Positions 16,057 through 24,160 are shown, numbered from the stretch's first letter. The stretch: DNA of 26,683 bases from Deinococcus marmoris (GCF_001949125.1 NZ_MSTI01000134.1:1-26683), one strand, 5' to 3'. The notes: a model not told the origin generated them from the letters alone. Translations and numbers: made by a program.

Positions 16057-16466
16057 GTCGTGACGTTGGAGGTTTCAGCGGAACAGGGTGACGTCAGCAC
16101 GCACAATTCCATCCCCATCAGACTTTTAGCCGGTGTTTGCGGCGTCGAGCGCGGCGGAGCAACCGCACGGCCGCACCCTCTCCCCCACCCTGCCTGTGCA
16201 GTCTGCCGTGGTGGTCTGGAAGCGAGCTTATCGGTGCCAGATCAGGCCACCACTGTTGTAGGCCAGTCGATCCACATGCCACAGAACCCACGCCTGCTGC
16301 CCAGACGACCGCCAGCGGGATCAGGCCGTCAACTGAAGCCATCTCATGCAGCAGCCGAAAAATGCCATGGCGTAGGCCAGGCCGATTTTGAATCGCCCTT
16401 CCCCTGAGCACTGACCTCCTGACATAGGAGCAAGCGCAGCCAGCAGAGGCCCTGACGCCTCCCCCC

Positions 16467-16479
16467 CCCCGTGTCCACT
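16467..16479 (+). repeat. CCCCGTGTCCACT motif, copy 3
   Basis: Third exact copy, following a run of ten C, 41 bp before the first iteron. It shares the pyrimidine-rich left flank with copies 1 and 2 but not the GTCTTCGTGG block. Confidence 0.6.
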
Positions 16480-16519
16480 GATCTGGATACGCAGCGTAAT
16501 CGCCAGCGCCTAACCCATC

Positions 16520-16716
16520 GTCTCAAGTGAGGAAAAGTGGTGTCTCGATTGAGGAAATTAGAAAAAGACCTGTTCTGGACGTTCTTTTCTTACTCACGCC
16601 TCGCCTGTCTCGAATGAGGAATATTTTCCCGCACGCCGTTTCTGCGGCATCACGCCATGTGTTGGTTGAGGATCAGCTCAGGAACTGGGTCACAGCAGCC
16701 ATGTCTCGGATGAGGA
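16520..16716 (+). repeat. iteron array, probable replication origin
   Basis: Five copies of GTCTCRRNTGAGGA: 16520-16533, 16542-16555, 16607-16620, 16659-16672 (diverged, GTGTTGGTTGAGGA) and 16703-16716. A GTCTCG half copy lies at 16756. Copies 3-5 are also preceded by GCC(T/A)T. The first two are 22 bp apart and the last two 44 bp apart, that is two and four helical turns, as expected of Rep-binding iterons. An A/T-rich patch (AATATTTT, 16620-16627) follows copy 3. The array leads into repA, the usual layout of an iteron-regulated plasmid origin. Confidence 0.72.
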
Positions 16717-17303
16717 CCACCCGGACAGTCCAGATCAAGCGCTTCCCTACCCTGGGTCTCGCTTCGGGTCATCCTACAACCTGGAAAATAGAGATAACGC
16801 TGTCCTGCCAGGATATCGGTATGCAGGTCCACCCGATTCCCCCGCTGATGCTCCTGGCCCCGGTCAGTGCAGCCCGCTCCACCGCTCCAACCACCCGCAG
16901 TGTGGACGCACGACTCGGCCAGATTCATTTGGTCTACAGGACCACCAGTCCGCTGGCTCTCCCCCACGGCGTAGACCTGCTTGTCCTGTTTGCGTTGATG
17001 AAGCATGCCGCTGCTGATGGCCAGGTTCAGGCCAGTCTCCCCACGCTGCTGCAAACGGCGGAACTGGGGACAGGCGGGCAACAACACGCGGCGCTTTTCG
17101 ATGCGCTAGATCGCCTCCGGGAAACGAGCTACGTTGTCGAGCACGCACCCTCAGTCCTTAACCTGCCCAGCCGATTCAAATTGGTGAACTGGGCCGGACT
17201 GGCCCCAGGCGGCCAGTTGCAACTGAAGAACCCTGCACTGAAAGTACAGGGGTTCAAAGTGCGACTGAAAGTCGCCGTCAACGCCATAGCGTTCCGCTCA
17301 TAA
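16701..17303 (+). CDS. repA: RepA-type plasmid replication initiator
   Basis: About 200 aa from the ATG at 16701. The core LALPHGVDLLVLFALMKHAA, LPTLLQTAELGTGGQQ and ALFDALDRLRETSYVV matches the winged-helix domain of RepA initiators known from Deinococcus plasmids (usual form PHG.D.D......, ..LL..AG....G..Y..L..SL.RL). The upstream TTWKIEITL corresponds to the strand before it. The frame is open back to 16527, but that part runs through the iterons, so a start at 16701 or at 16821 (AGGA seven bases before) is more likely. The protein is short for the family (typically 400 or more residues) and stops soon after the first winged helix, so it may be a truncated or minimal initiator. It should bind the iterons and start replication. 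Confidence 0.6.
   Translation: MSRMRTTRTVQIKRFPTLGLASGHPTTWKIEITLSCQDIGMQVHPIPPLMLLAPVSAARSTAPTTRSVDARLGQIHLVYRTTSPLALPHGVDLLVLFALMKHAAADGQVQASLPTLLQTAELGTGGQQHAALFDALDRLRETSYVVEHAPSVLNLPSRFKLVNWAGLAPGGQLQLKNPALKVQGFKVRLKVAVNAIAFRS
17237..17275. repeat. two hairpins sharing ACTGAAAGT near the repA 3' end
   Basis: ACTGAAAGT occurs at 17237-17245 and 17264-17272. The first is the loop side of an imperfect stem (AACCCTGCACT with AGTACAGGGGTT, 17229-17254) and the second of a perfect GCGACT-GAA-AGTCGC stem (17261-17275). A similar TGCACT-AA-AGTGCA occurs at about 17405-17418. These may be incidental coding structure or a signal for Rep binding or lagging-strand initiation. Confidence 0.4.
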
Positions 17304-17442
17304 GCACGTCAAATCTTTAGCTCAATGTCCTGCTGGCACGCCAGAGTTTCTGTTCTTACTGCCCAGTCGCTCAGTTTTTCGTGACGGCGCAGGTCTGAAA
17401 GACTTGCACTAAAGTGCATGGCTCATACCCAGCGGTTTTGGA

Positions 17443-17577
17443 GAGTTGAATGAACCGGTGGGGCGTCGTCAATATGCACGAAGGACGCCGGCAATGGCCA
17501 TCGGGATCACGGACACGGTGTGGAGCGTGCTGCGCCTGCTCAGCATCGTGGTCCTGTCGAACCCGTGTCGGTTATGA
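17443..17577 (+). pseudogene. transposase C-terminal remnant
   Basis: In one frame the sequence reads NEPVGRRQYARRTPAMAIGITDTVWSV then a stop at 17577. RTPAMAxGITDxxWS(V/W) is the C-terminal signature of many DDE transposases, where it follows the last catalytic Glu. Only this tail remains; the rest of 17304-17829 holds no gene, just a palindrome at 17608. The remnant indicates a former insertion between the origin and the sugar-acid operon. No ribosome site or complete domain is present. Confidence 0.4.
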
Positions 17578-17607
17578 TTCCGGCCTTCTCACACGCAAGT
17601 CGTGGAG

Positions 17608-17635
17608 GAGGGTCAACGGAGGTCCGTTGACCCTC
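17608..17635. repeat. 13-bp perfect inverted repeat
   Basis: GAGGGTCAACGGA at 17608-17620 and its complement at 17623-17635, separated by GG. It lies between the transposase remnant and the stop of gudD. There is no T-run, so it could be a weak terminator for the operon or part of an old element end. Confidence 0.5.
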
Positions 17636-17829
17636 ACCATCAGCGTGGATTGAGCGACTTCCAGCTCGACTGGCGAGCCATTCGGCAGCGACTCTCCCGC
17701 CGTATCCCCTCCCTGCAACGCTTGAGACTCTCGCCAGCACCGGACCCTGAGCCATCTCGGCGTCCACGCGCTCCGCCTGTCCAGCACGCCGATTCTCCCC
17801 TCTCATGATTTTTGTCAGGCCGTCAGGCC

Positions 17830-19113
17830 CTAAACCTTTGCCCTGGCGGTGAAACGTGGCGTCAACCCCTCGAACGCCGGATCGTAGCGGCGCATCTGAC
17901 CTGCATCGTCACGGCGGCGGATACCGCAGGTCAGGTACTGCTGGTGCAGCCTCTCCAGCGCGTCCCGGTCAAGGGTGACGCCCAATCCAGGCGCGTCCGG
18001 CACCTTCAGTCCACCGTTCTCAAATTTGATCCTGCCGCCCGCGACGACTTCCTCATCCTGCCAGGGGTAGTGGGTGTCGCAGGCGTAGGTCAGGTTCGGC
18101 ACGCTGGCGGCCAGGTGCGTCATGGCCATCAGGGAGATGCCCAGGTGGGAATTGGAGTGCATGGACAGACCCAGCCCGAAGGTTCCGCACATGGCCGCCA
18201 GTTGCTGCGTGGCCCGCAGGCCGCCCCAGTAGTGGTGATCGCTCAGAACCACCTGAACACCGTTCAGGGTGGCATTCCGTTTGAATTCGGCCGCGCTGGT
18301 GACCACCATGTTGGTCGCCAGCGGCAGCCCGGTGCGGCGGTGCAGTTCGGCCATACCCTCCAGCGTGGGCGTGGGGTCCTCGTAATATTCCAGCAGCGAG
18401 CCAAGTTCTTCGCCCAGTTCCACGGCCAGATCAACCGACCAGTTGGCGTTCGGGTCAATCCTCAGCGGCATCCCCGGAAAGGCGGCGGCCAGCGCCCGCA
18501 CGGTGTCGGCTTCTATCCCCGGCTCCAGCGCCCCGCCCTTGAGCTTGATGGAGTGGAAGCCGTACTCGCCGATCATCCGCTGCGCCTGCGCCACCACCTG
18601 CGCCGGGGTCAACGCCTCGCCCCAGTCGTCTTTCTGGTACGGCGAATTCAGGTGTTCGGCGTACTTGAAAAACAGGTAGGCGCTGTAGGGCACGCTGTCC
18701 CGCACCTTGCCGCCCAGCAGCTCGTGAACAGGGCGGCCCGTGAGCTGGCCCATCAGATCGTGGCAGGCCACCTCGAAGGCCGAGACGACCCGCATCGTCA
18801 CCTTGTCGCCGTGGGTGCCGGGGGCCAGATTCAGGCCCGTATCGGCGCGGTTGACGGTCAGCGATTCAACCCGCCGCGTCAATTCGTTGAGGAGAAAGGG
18901 ATCAAGGCCGATCAGCGCCGGGGCCACCCGTTCCAGGTCCGCCAGCGTGTCGGCGTCCCCGTAAGATTCGCCCAGCCCGATCAGGCCCGAGGCGGTTTCC
19001 AGTTCAATGATGCTGCGAAGGGCATACGGCTCGTGAATGCCCGCCGCGTTCAGGAGTGGCGGATCGCGGAAGGCGATGGGCGTGACCCGCACGGCGCTGA
19101 TGGTGTCTTTCAC
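17830..19113 (-). CDS. gudD: glucarate dehydratase
   Basis: 427 aa enolase-superfamily enzyme converting D-glucarate (or L-idarate) to 5-dehydro-4-deoxy-D-glucarate in the cytosol. The catalytic set fits the E. coli GudD spacing: KLK (K190, K192), metal ligands D220 in RIDPNANW, E245 in YYEDP and N268 in ATNM, then D292 in SDHHYWGG and H319 in SMHSNSHLGISL. K192 to D220 and D220 to E245 have the same spacing (28 and 25) as I recall for E. coli. The first codon is GTG, overlapping the upstream TGA (GTGA), so translation is coupled. It is the last gene of the operon. Galactarate dehydratases of this superfamily are alternatives but fit the motifs less well. Confidence 0.9.
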   Translation of the reverse strand: MKDTISAVRVTPIAFRDPPLLNAAGIHEPYALRSIIELETASGLIGLGESYGDADTLADLERVAPALIGLDPFLLNELTRRVESLTVNRADTGLNLAPGTHGDKVTMRVVSAFEVACHDLMGQLTGRPVHELLGGKVRDSVPYSAYLFFKYAEHLNSPYQKDDWGEALTPAQVVAQAQRMIGEYGFHSIKLKGGALEPGIEADTVRALAAAFPGMPLRIDPNANWSVDLAVELGEELGSLLEYYEDPTPTLEGMAELHRRTGLPLATNMVVTSAAEFKRNATLNGVQVVLSDHHYWGGLRATQQLAAMCGTFGLGLSMHSNSHLGISLMAMTHLAASVPNLTYACDTHYPWQDEEVVAGGRIKFENGGLKVPDAPGLGVTLDRDALERLHQQYLTCGIRRRDDAGQMRRYDPAFEGLTPRFTARAKV

Positions 19114-20048
19114 AGCAGCTCCCAGCTTTTCAGAATGGCGGTGAGTTCTTCACGGTCCGCCGGGGTCATCTCGGTCAGCGGCGCACGTACGGCCCGGCTG
19201 CTCAGGCCGAGCTGGGCGCAGGCTTCCTTGACCACCGGGACGTTGTAGGCCTGATTATACCTGGAGCGCAGGTCTTCAAAGGGACGCAGCAGGGCCACCA
19301 GCCGGTCCACCTCCGCCGTATTCCCGGCCCGCATGGCGTCGCGCAGGGCGCTGCTCAGATGCGGCGCGGCGTTGACCAGCCCACTGGTGAAGCCCGACAT
19401 GCCGATAGGCGCGAAGACCGGTGCCCAGGTTTCGGCCAGCCCGTTGACCCACACCACGTCCGTGTCGCGGATGGCCTGCACCAGCCGGTAAGCGTTGCGC
19501 AGGTCACGGGCGGCGTACTTGACGGCGGGCATCTGCGGGTGCTGCACCGCCTGGGCCAATGTGGCGTCCGAGACGATGTCCGAGTGGCGCACGTAGGGAA
19601 TGACCGGCAACTCCAGCCCGTCACAGAGCTGACCAAAATACTGCACCAGCCCCGCCTGGCTGACGTGGGTGTGAACCGGTTGATGCACCATCACCGCGTC
19701 GGCCCCGATGTCCTGGGCGTGTCTCCCCAGCTCCAGCGCGATGGGCGTGGCGTAGCCGATGCCCACCACCACCGGGATGCGTCCGGCCACCGTTTCCACC
19801 ACCTCACGCATCACCTGTTTAACCTCGTCCAGCGACAGGTTGTAAAACTCGCCCGTGTTGCCCAGCGGCACGATCACGTCGCTGTGCTGCGCGATCAGTT
19901 CGGCATTCTGCCTCAGGGCGGGGAGGTCAAGATTGAGTTGATCGTCGTAGGGTGTGACGGTGGTGGCCACCACGCCGGTCAGGGCCTGCTGAAGCGGACT
20001 GAGGCGGGTCTGTGGCTGGGGCGCGGGCGGTTGGGTGGCAGGTGACAT
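19110..20048 (-). CDS. kdgD: probable 5-dehydro-4-deoxyglucarate dehydratase
   Basis: 312 aa, dihydrodipicolinate-synthase superfamily. Residues 1-18 are a Pro/Gln tail; the TIM-barrel core has PLGNTGEFYNL (61-71), catalytic Tyr152 in PVIPYVRHS and Schiff-base Lys177 in PAVKYAARD. GNTGEF in place of the DapA GTTGE, together with direct coupling to glucarate dehydratase, points to the decarboxylating dehydration of 5-dehydro-4-deoxyglucarate to 2,5-dioxovalerate rather than to lysine synthesis. AAGGAG lies before the ATG at 20048. Transcribed after the permease genes with a 57-bp gap. A pyruvate-lyase relative cannot be excluded from sequence alone. Confidence 0.82.
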   Translation of the reverse strand: MSPATQPPAPQPQTRLSPLQQALTGVVATTVTPYDDQLNLDLPALRQNAELIAQHSDVIVPLGNTGEFYNLSLDEVKQVMREVVETVAGRIPVVVGIGYATPIALELGRHAQDIGADAVMVHQPVHTHVSQAGLVQYFGQLCDGLELPVIPYVRHSDIVSDATLAQAVQHPQMPAVKYAARDLRNAYRLVQAIRDTDVVWVNGLAETWAPVFAPIGMSGFTSGLVNAAPHLSSALRDAMRAGNTAEVDRLVALLRPFEDLRSRYNQAYNVPVVKEACAQLGLSSRAVRAPLTEMTPADREELTAILKSWELL

Positions 20049-20105
20049 GACTCTCCTTGAAGTGAAAGTTGGGGGAAGGCTGCTGGATTGAGGAACGCGG
20101 CGGCC

Positions 20106-21002
20106 TCAGCCTTTGACTGCGCCGCTGAGCAATCCGGCGCTGAAATAGCGTTGCAGGGCGTAGTACACGATCATGCTGGGCAGCAGGGCCAGGAAGGTGG
20201 TGGCCAGAAAGACGTTGGGCAGGCTCAGTTCGTCGGCCTTGAGCTGGGCCAGCATCACCGGCAGGGTGTAGAGCTTCTGGTTGTTGGTCACGATCAGCGG
20301 CAACAGGTACTGGTCCCAGATCATGATGAAACCGAAGACCGTGACCGTTCCCAGCGCCGGGCGCACCAGTGGCAGGATGATCCGGGTAAAGATGACGATG
20401 TCCCCGGCCCCGTCCACGCGGGCAGCTTCCTCCAGTTCCACCGGAATGCCGCGCATGAACTCGGTCAGCACGAAGATGGAAAAGGCCCAGCCCGCCAGCG
20501 GCAGGATCATGCCCCACAGGTTGTCGGTCAGCTTCAGATGAATCAGGGGCAGATCACGCAGCACCAGAAACAGCGGAATGGCAATGACTTCTTCAGGCAG
20601 CATCAACGTGGAAAGGATCAGCAGCGAGACGATGGCCGCGCCGACGAATTTCTTGCGGGCCAGTGCGTAGGCCGCCAGCGTGCTGACGGTCACCTGCAAG
20701 GCCAGGGCCGCCCCCGCCACCAGCACCGAGTTGAGAAAGTACGGCGCGCTGGTCTCCCACGACTGCATGAAGTTGGACAGCGTCAGGCCGTTGGGCAGCA
20801 GCGCCATCTGCCCAGCCCGCACGGCCTTCACGCTCAGCGCGCCCATCAGCACGCCCCAGAACGGCGCGATGAAGATGAACAGCAGCAGCGCGTAGATCAC
20901 CCAGCGGCTGACGGTGGCCCAGACCGCCCCGGCCCTGACGCGTTGCCGCCGCTGCACATGTGGGCCGGAATCCTGGGGACTGGACCCCTGCGTCACCGTC
21001 AT
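20106..21002 (-). CDS. carbohydrate ABC transporter permease, MalG type
   Basis: 298 aa inner-membrane protein with about six membrane spans (for example VIYALLLFIFIAPFWGVLMG near the N-terminus and VFLATTFLALLPSMIVYYAL near the C-terminus). The cytoplasmic EAA loop EEAARVDGAGDIVIFTRII is the coupling helix that contacts the ATPase. It pairs with the MalF-type permease encoded just upstream; their genes overlap by 4 bp (20999-21002). Together they should move the substrate captured by the binding protein. No ATPase gene is found in the operon. Confidence 0.93.
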   Translation of the reverse strand: MTVTQGSSPQDSGPHVQRRQRVRAGAVWATVSRWVIYALLLFIFIAPFWGVLMGALSVKAVRAGQMALLPNGLTLSNFMQSWETSAPYFLNSVLVAGAALALQVTVSTLAAYALARKKFVGAAIVSLLILSTLMLPEEVIAIPLFLVLRDLPLIHLKLTDNLWGMILPLAGWAFSIFVLTEFMRGIPVELEEAARVDGAGDIVIFTRIILPLVRPALGTVTVFGFIMIWDQYLLPLIVTNNQKLYTLPVMLAQLKADELSLPNVFLATTFLALLPSMIVYYALQRYFSAGLLSGAVKG

Positions 21003-21880
21003 GTCTTCTTCCAGGTGCGCAGCAGGTACAGGCTGGTCAGCACTGCGGTCACGATGAACATCAGAGTAGAGGCGGCGGAAGCCAGCCCGTAATCAAAAGT
21101 CTCAAAGCCGAGTTTGTAGATGCGGGTCATGACCACGTCGGTGGCCCCGCCCGGCCCGCCCCCGGTGGTGGTGTAGACCTCGGTGAAGACCCGGAAGCCC
21201 CGGATGATCGCCAGCGTCAGGATGATGGTCAGCGTGGGCGCGAGGCCGGGCAGGGTCACGTTCATGAAGCGCTGCCACGGTGACGCGCCGTCCACGTTGG
21301 CCGCGTCGTAGAGGTCACGGTTGATGGTGGCCAGCCCCGCGATGAAGATGGCCGTGTCGTAGGGCACCGCCTTCCAGACCTGCATGCCGATCAGGCTGGC
21401 CAGCGCCGTGTCGGGCGAGGAAAAGAAGGGTTGCGGCGCAATCCCGACGTAGCCCAGCAGCATGTTCAGCGGTCCCTGCGCCGAGGGGTAGTACAGCAGT
21501 TTGAAGATCTCGGCGACGATGGCCACGCTGGTGACGGCGGGCAGGAAGATCGCCGAACGAACGAAATGCACGCTGCGGGTGCCGCCCTGAAGGGCCAGGG
21601 CCACCACCAGCGCGATGGCGGCGGAGATGACGGCCACCGCAATACCGTTGACCACGGTGTGCCAGATCGCCAGCCGGAAAGCAGGATCGCCCAGGACCGT
21701 GCGGAAATTGTTCCAGCCCACCCAGGTGTTCTCACCGCCGAAGTTGACCTTGTAGAAGCTGAACTGAATACCCTTGAGCATCGGCAGAAATTTAAAGTAC
21801 GCGAACGCCAGCAGCGCGGGCAGCAGGAACGCCCAGGCAACGAGCGTCTCGCGGGCAGCACGTCGCCTGGCGGTGGTCAT
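20999..21880 (-). CDS. carbohydrate ABC transporter permease, MalF type
   Basis: 293 aa, six predicted membrane spans starting with LVAWAFLLPALLAFAYF. The EAA-like coupling loop is YDAANVDGASPWQRFMNVTLPGLAP, given here by its key residues D-A-A and G-A-S. The periplasmic loop after the first span (FSFYKVNFGGENTWVGWNNF) is standard for sugar permeases of this family. AGGAGGT before the ATG at 21880 is a strong ribosome site. It overlaps the MalG-type gene and follows the binding-protein gene by about 40 bp. Confidence 0.93.
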   Translation of the reverse strand: MTTARRRAARETLVAWAFLLPALLAFAYFKFLPMLKGIQFSFYKVNFGGENTWVGWNNFRTVLGDPAFRLAIWHTVVNGIAVAVISAAIALVVALALQGGTRSVHFVRSAIFLPAVTSVAIVAEIFKLLYYPSAQGPLNMLLGYVGIAPQPFFSSPDTALASLIGMQVWKAVPYDTAIFIAGLATINRDLYDAANVDGASPWQRFMNVTLPGLAPTLTIILTLAIIRGFRVFTEVYTTTGGGPGGATDVVMTRIYKLGFETFDYGLASAASTLMFIVTAVLTSLYLLRTWKKT

Positions 21881-21920
21881 GGGCTTGACCTCCTCGCTCT
21901 CTCCACTGGATTGACTGGTT

Positions 21921-23222
21921 TCACTTCGCCAGCACCTTCTGGGTGGTCAGTTCGGCCTTGAGCTGGGTGTTCAGGGCGCTGAGTTCCTGCTCCACATTGC
22001 TGTCACAGCGGGCCAGAATGCGGTTGAAGCCGTCGCCGGTCAGTGCCCGGATGGGTGCCCAGTTCGGCACGTTCGGCACGGCGTGACCGCTCTTGTTGTA
22101 CAGCGCCTGCACGGTCTTCCAGCGGGCGTCGCCGCCGCGCACCGCTGCCGCGTCCACTTTGCGGTTGATCGGCAGCCGGATCACTTGGCCGTCCTGATTA
22201 AAGGTCATGCCGATCTTCTGGCCTTCTGGCGAGGCCAGGAAGGCGGCGAAGGCCAGCGCGTTCTGCGGCTGCTTGGACGCCTTCATGATGTACGAGTTCT
22301 CGCCCTCGGCCAGCGCGTCGGCGTTGGCGGGACCCTTGGGAAAGGCCACCACATCGTACTTGTCCTTGCCCAGTTCCTTGTCGAACAGCCCGATGTTGTA
22401 CGGCCCGGTGAAGTACATTCCCGCCTGACCGGTATAAAACCCCGGTGTGGCGTCGGCGGTCACGGCGTTGATGGCATTGGGCTGGGCCGTCTTGTTGCAG
22501 ATGAAGCTGCGGACGTACTTGAGCGCCGTGGCCACCTGCGGCGTGTCCAGCGTGGCCTTGAAGGTGCCGTTGGCCGCCGGTTGCACGAAATCGCCGCCGG
22601 CCTGCCAGATGAAGCTGCTGACAAACCACGAAGCGTAGCCGCGCGTGGTGGAGCCGGGGATGATGAAGCCGTAGGTGTCGTTCTTGCCGTTGCCGTCGGG
22701 ATCTTTGGTGGTAAACGCCTGCGCCATCCTGGTAACGTCTTCCCAGGTGCGCGGCAGCGGCAGCCGCAGCTTAGTGCGCCAGTCCTTGCGGATGAACAGC
22801 TCGAAAACCTGGGTGGAGGACGGCACACCGTAATACTTGCCGTCCAGCCCCTGGGCGCTTTTCCAGGCGCGGTCCACGATGTCCTTGTTGCCCGCCACCT
22901 TGTTGCGGTCTACCTGCGCCAGCACGCCCAGCCCCAGCAGGTTGCCCAGTTGCGCCGTGTCGTTGACCACCACGTCGGGCAGGTCTCCCGAGGCGATGGC
23001 GCGGGCCAGCCGCTGCTCAAAGTCGGAAAAGGCGAAGGTGAACTCCACGGCCTGTCCGGTCTTGGCCTGATACGCCTTGCCGATGGCGAGGTAGGTGTCC
23101 TGCGCGGGGCCGTTGGAGCGGGTCCAGACCTTGAGCGGCGCGGTCTGGGCAAAGGCTGTACCGGCCAGGGCCAGGCTGAGCAGGGCGGCGGCGCGGGCGG
23201 ACGGCAACTGGGAACGTTTCAT
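21921..23222 (-). CDS. extracellular solute-binding protein, family 1
   Basis: 433 aa. Residues 1-25 (MKRSQLPSARAAALLSLALA, then GTAFA) are a Sec signal peptide with cleavage after AFA; there is no lipobox Cys, so it is a soluble periplasmic protein. The mature protein begins PLKVWTRSNG and shows the family pattern of a two-lobed binding protein (AYQAKTGQAVEFTF, DLPDVVVND, YYGVPSSTQVFELFIRKDW, MKASKQPQNALAFAAFL). By context it captures a sugar acid, probably glucarate, galactarate or an oligouronide. AGGAGATC precedes the ATG, which overlaps the SDR stop by 4 bp. Confidence 0.92.
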   Translation of the reverse strand: MKRSQLPSARAAALLSLALAGTAFAQTAPLKVWTRSNGPAQDTYLAIGKAYQAKTGQAVEFTFAFSDFEQRLARAIASGDLPDVVVNDTAQLGNLLGLGVLAQVDRNKVAGNKDIVDRAWKSAQGLDGKYYGVPSSTQVFELFIRKDWRTKLRLPLPRTWEDVTRMAQAFTTKDPDGNGKNDTYGFIIPGSTTRGYASWFVSSFIWQAGGDFVQPAANGTFKATLDTPQVATALKYVRSFICNKTAQPNAINAVTADATPGFYTGQAGMYFTGPYNIGLFDKELGKDKYDVVAFPKGPANADALAEGENSYIMKASKQPQNALAFAAFLASPEGQKIGMTFNQDGQVIRLPINRKVDAAAVRGGDARWKTVQALYNKSGHAVPNVPNWAPIRALTGDGFNRILARCDSNVEQELSALNTQLKAELTTQKVLAK

Positions 23223-24112
23223 GGCTGATCTCCTGATGTTGGATCTCCTGATATTGAATGGGCGGCGACAGGTGTGAGGGTGGGCGTGCTGGAGGACGCG
23301 CCTGAAGGGGAAGGGTCAGAAGAGGAAGCGCCAGAATTGGTGGCAGACGAGGCGGCGGCGGGTGAGCGGAGCTGGGCCAGCAGGCCGCCGTCCACGGCGA
23401 GAATCTGCCCGGTGATGAAACTGGCGGCGGGCGAGGCGAGAAAGGCGATGGCCTGGGCAATGTCCTGGGCGCTGCCGCCCCGCCGGAGCGGCAGATCGGC
23501 CCCGGCACCGGACGGATGAGGCTGGCTGATCTGCGGCACGGCGGCGGGCGCGACGGCGTTGACCCGGATGCCGTGCGGCCCCAGGTCCACCGCCAGCGCC
23601 CGCGTCATGGCGTCGGTGCCGCCCTTGGCCGCGTCGTAGATGGCATTGTTGTGGTGGGCACGCTGAGCGCCGATGGAGGTGATGTTGACAATCACTCCAG
23701 GCTGCTGCCGGGCATTCCAGTGCTGCGCCGAGAGCAGGCTCAGCTCGAAGGCGCTGCGCAGATTGACCTGAAAGATGCCGTCCCAATCATCCAGCGTGGC
23801 CTCCAGCGTGTCCATGAAAGTGGCGGTCAGGCCCGCGTTGTTGACCAGAATGTGCGGCCCGCCGTGCTGCTGGGCGGCCTGCACGATGCGGGCGGCGGCC
23901 CCGCTTTCCCGCAGATCGGCCAGGACAGGAATGCAGCGCGGGCCGAGTTCGGCGGCCAGCGCACGCAGCGGTTCCACCAGGTGGTCGCTGGCGATCACCA
24001 CGGCCCCTGCGGCGTGAAAGTGCCGGACGGTGGCCGAGCCGATGCTGCCGCAGGCCCCGGTCACGACGACGACCTGATTTTGGAATGGCTGAACACTTGC
24101 CGAGTGGGTCAA
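23219..24112 (-). CDS. SDR family oxidoreductase with a low-complexity C-terminal tail
   Basis: 297 aa, Rossmann fold. Cofactor motif TGACGSIG near residue 18, NNAG around 92, catalytic Ser in NITSIGAQ and the YDAAK active site, with Asn of NLRS completing the tetrad. First gene of the sugar-acid operon. A plausible role is oxidation of a uronate or sugar to feed glucarate dehydratase, but classical SDRs have many substrates. The start is TTG at 24112, supported by GGAGG five bases upstream; no better ATG exists. The normal SDR core ends at DGGLLAQL near residue 245; about 50 residues of Ser/Pro/Ala/Thr follow up to the overlap with the next gene, unusual for the family and possibly read-through of former intergenic DNA. 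Confidence 0.88.
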   Translation of the reverse strand: MTHSASVQPFQNQVVVVTGACGSIGSATVRHFHAAGAVVIASDHLVEPLRALAAELGPRCIPVLADLRESGAAARIVQAAQQHGGPHILVNNAGLTATFMDTLEATLDDWDGIFQVNLRSAFELSLLSAQHWNARQQPGVIVNITSIGAQRAHHNNAIYDAAKGGTDAMTRALAVDLGPHGIRVNAVAPAAVPQISQPHPSGAGADLPLRRGGSAQDIAQAIAFLASPAASFITGQILAVDGGLLAQLRSPAAASSATNSGASSSDPSPSGASSSTPTLTPVAAHSISGDPTSGDQP

Positions 24113-24160
24113 CTCTGCCTCCGAGGGGTGGTCTTAGTTTGGAAAACCGCTGTACCTGGA

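Larger units (their letters stand above)
15323..16466. other. 1.1-kb stretch with no convincing gene
   Basis: Short open frames exist on both strands but none has a ribosome site, consistent third-position G/C or a recognisable motif. Contents seen: a 9-bp hairpin (CGCCAGGGT 15401-15409 with its complement 15421-15429), a direct repeat (15567 and 16036) and a poly-C run just beyond the end. Base composition is less G+C-biased than in the neighbouring genes. It is probably decayed or non-coding DNA upstream of the origin. Confidence 0.5.

Noticed and set aside
16118..16411. 97-residue minus-strand frame with a hydrophobic stretch (LIPLAVVWAAGVGSVACG)
   Set aside because: No ribosome site, weak codon bias and no recognisable family; an overlapping plus-strand frame of similar quality exists.
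16520..16716. CRISPR array
   Set aside because: The repeats are 14 bp, irregularly spaced and without uniform spacers; they fit plasmid iterons.
17812..19248. 478-residue open frame on the plus strand opposite glucarate dehydratase
   Set aside because: Its His/Gln/Arg/Gly-rich composition is typical of an antisense shadow; the minus strand encodes the complete enzyme.
22083..23228. 381-residue plus-strand frame opposite the solute-binding protein
   Set aside because: Antisense shadow of a clearly recognisable binding protein with signal peptide.
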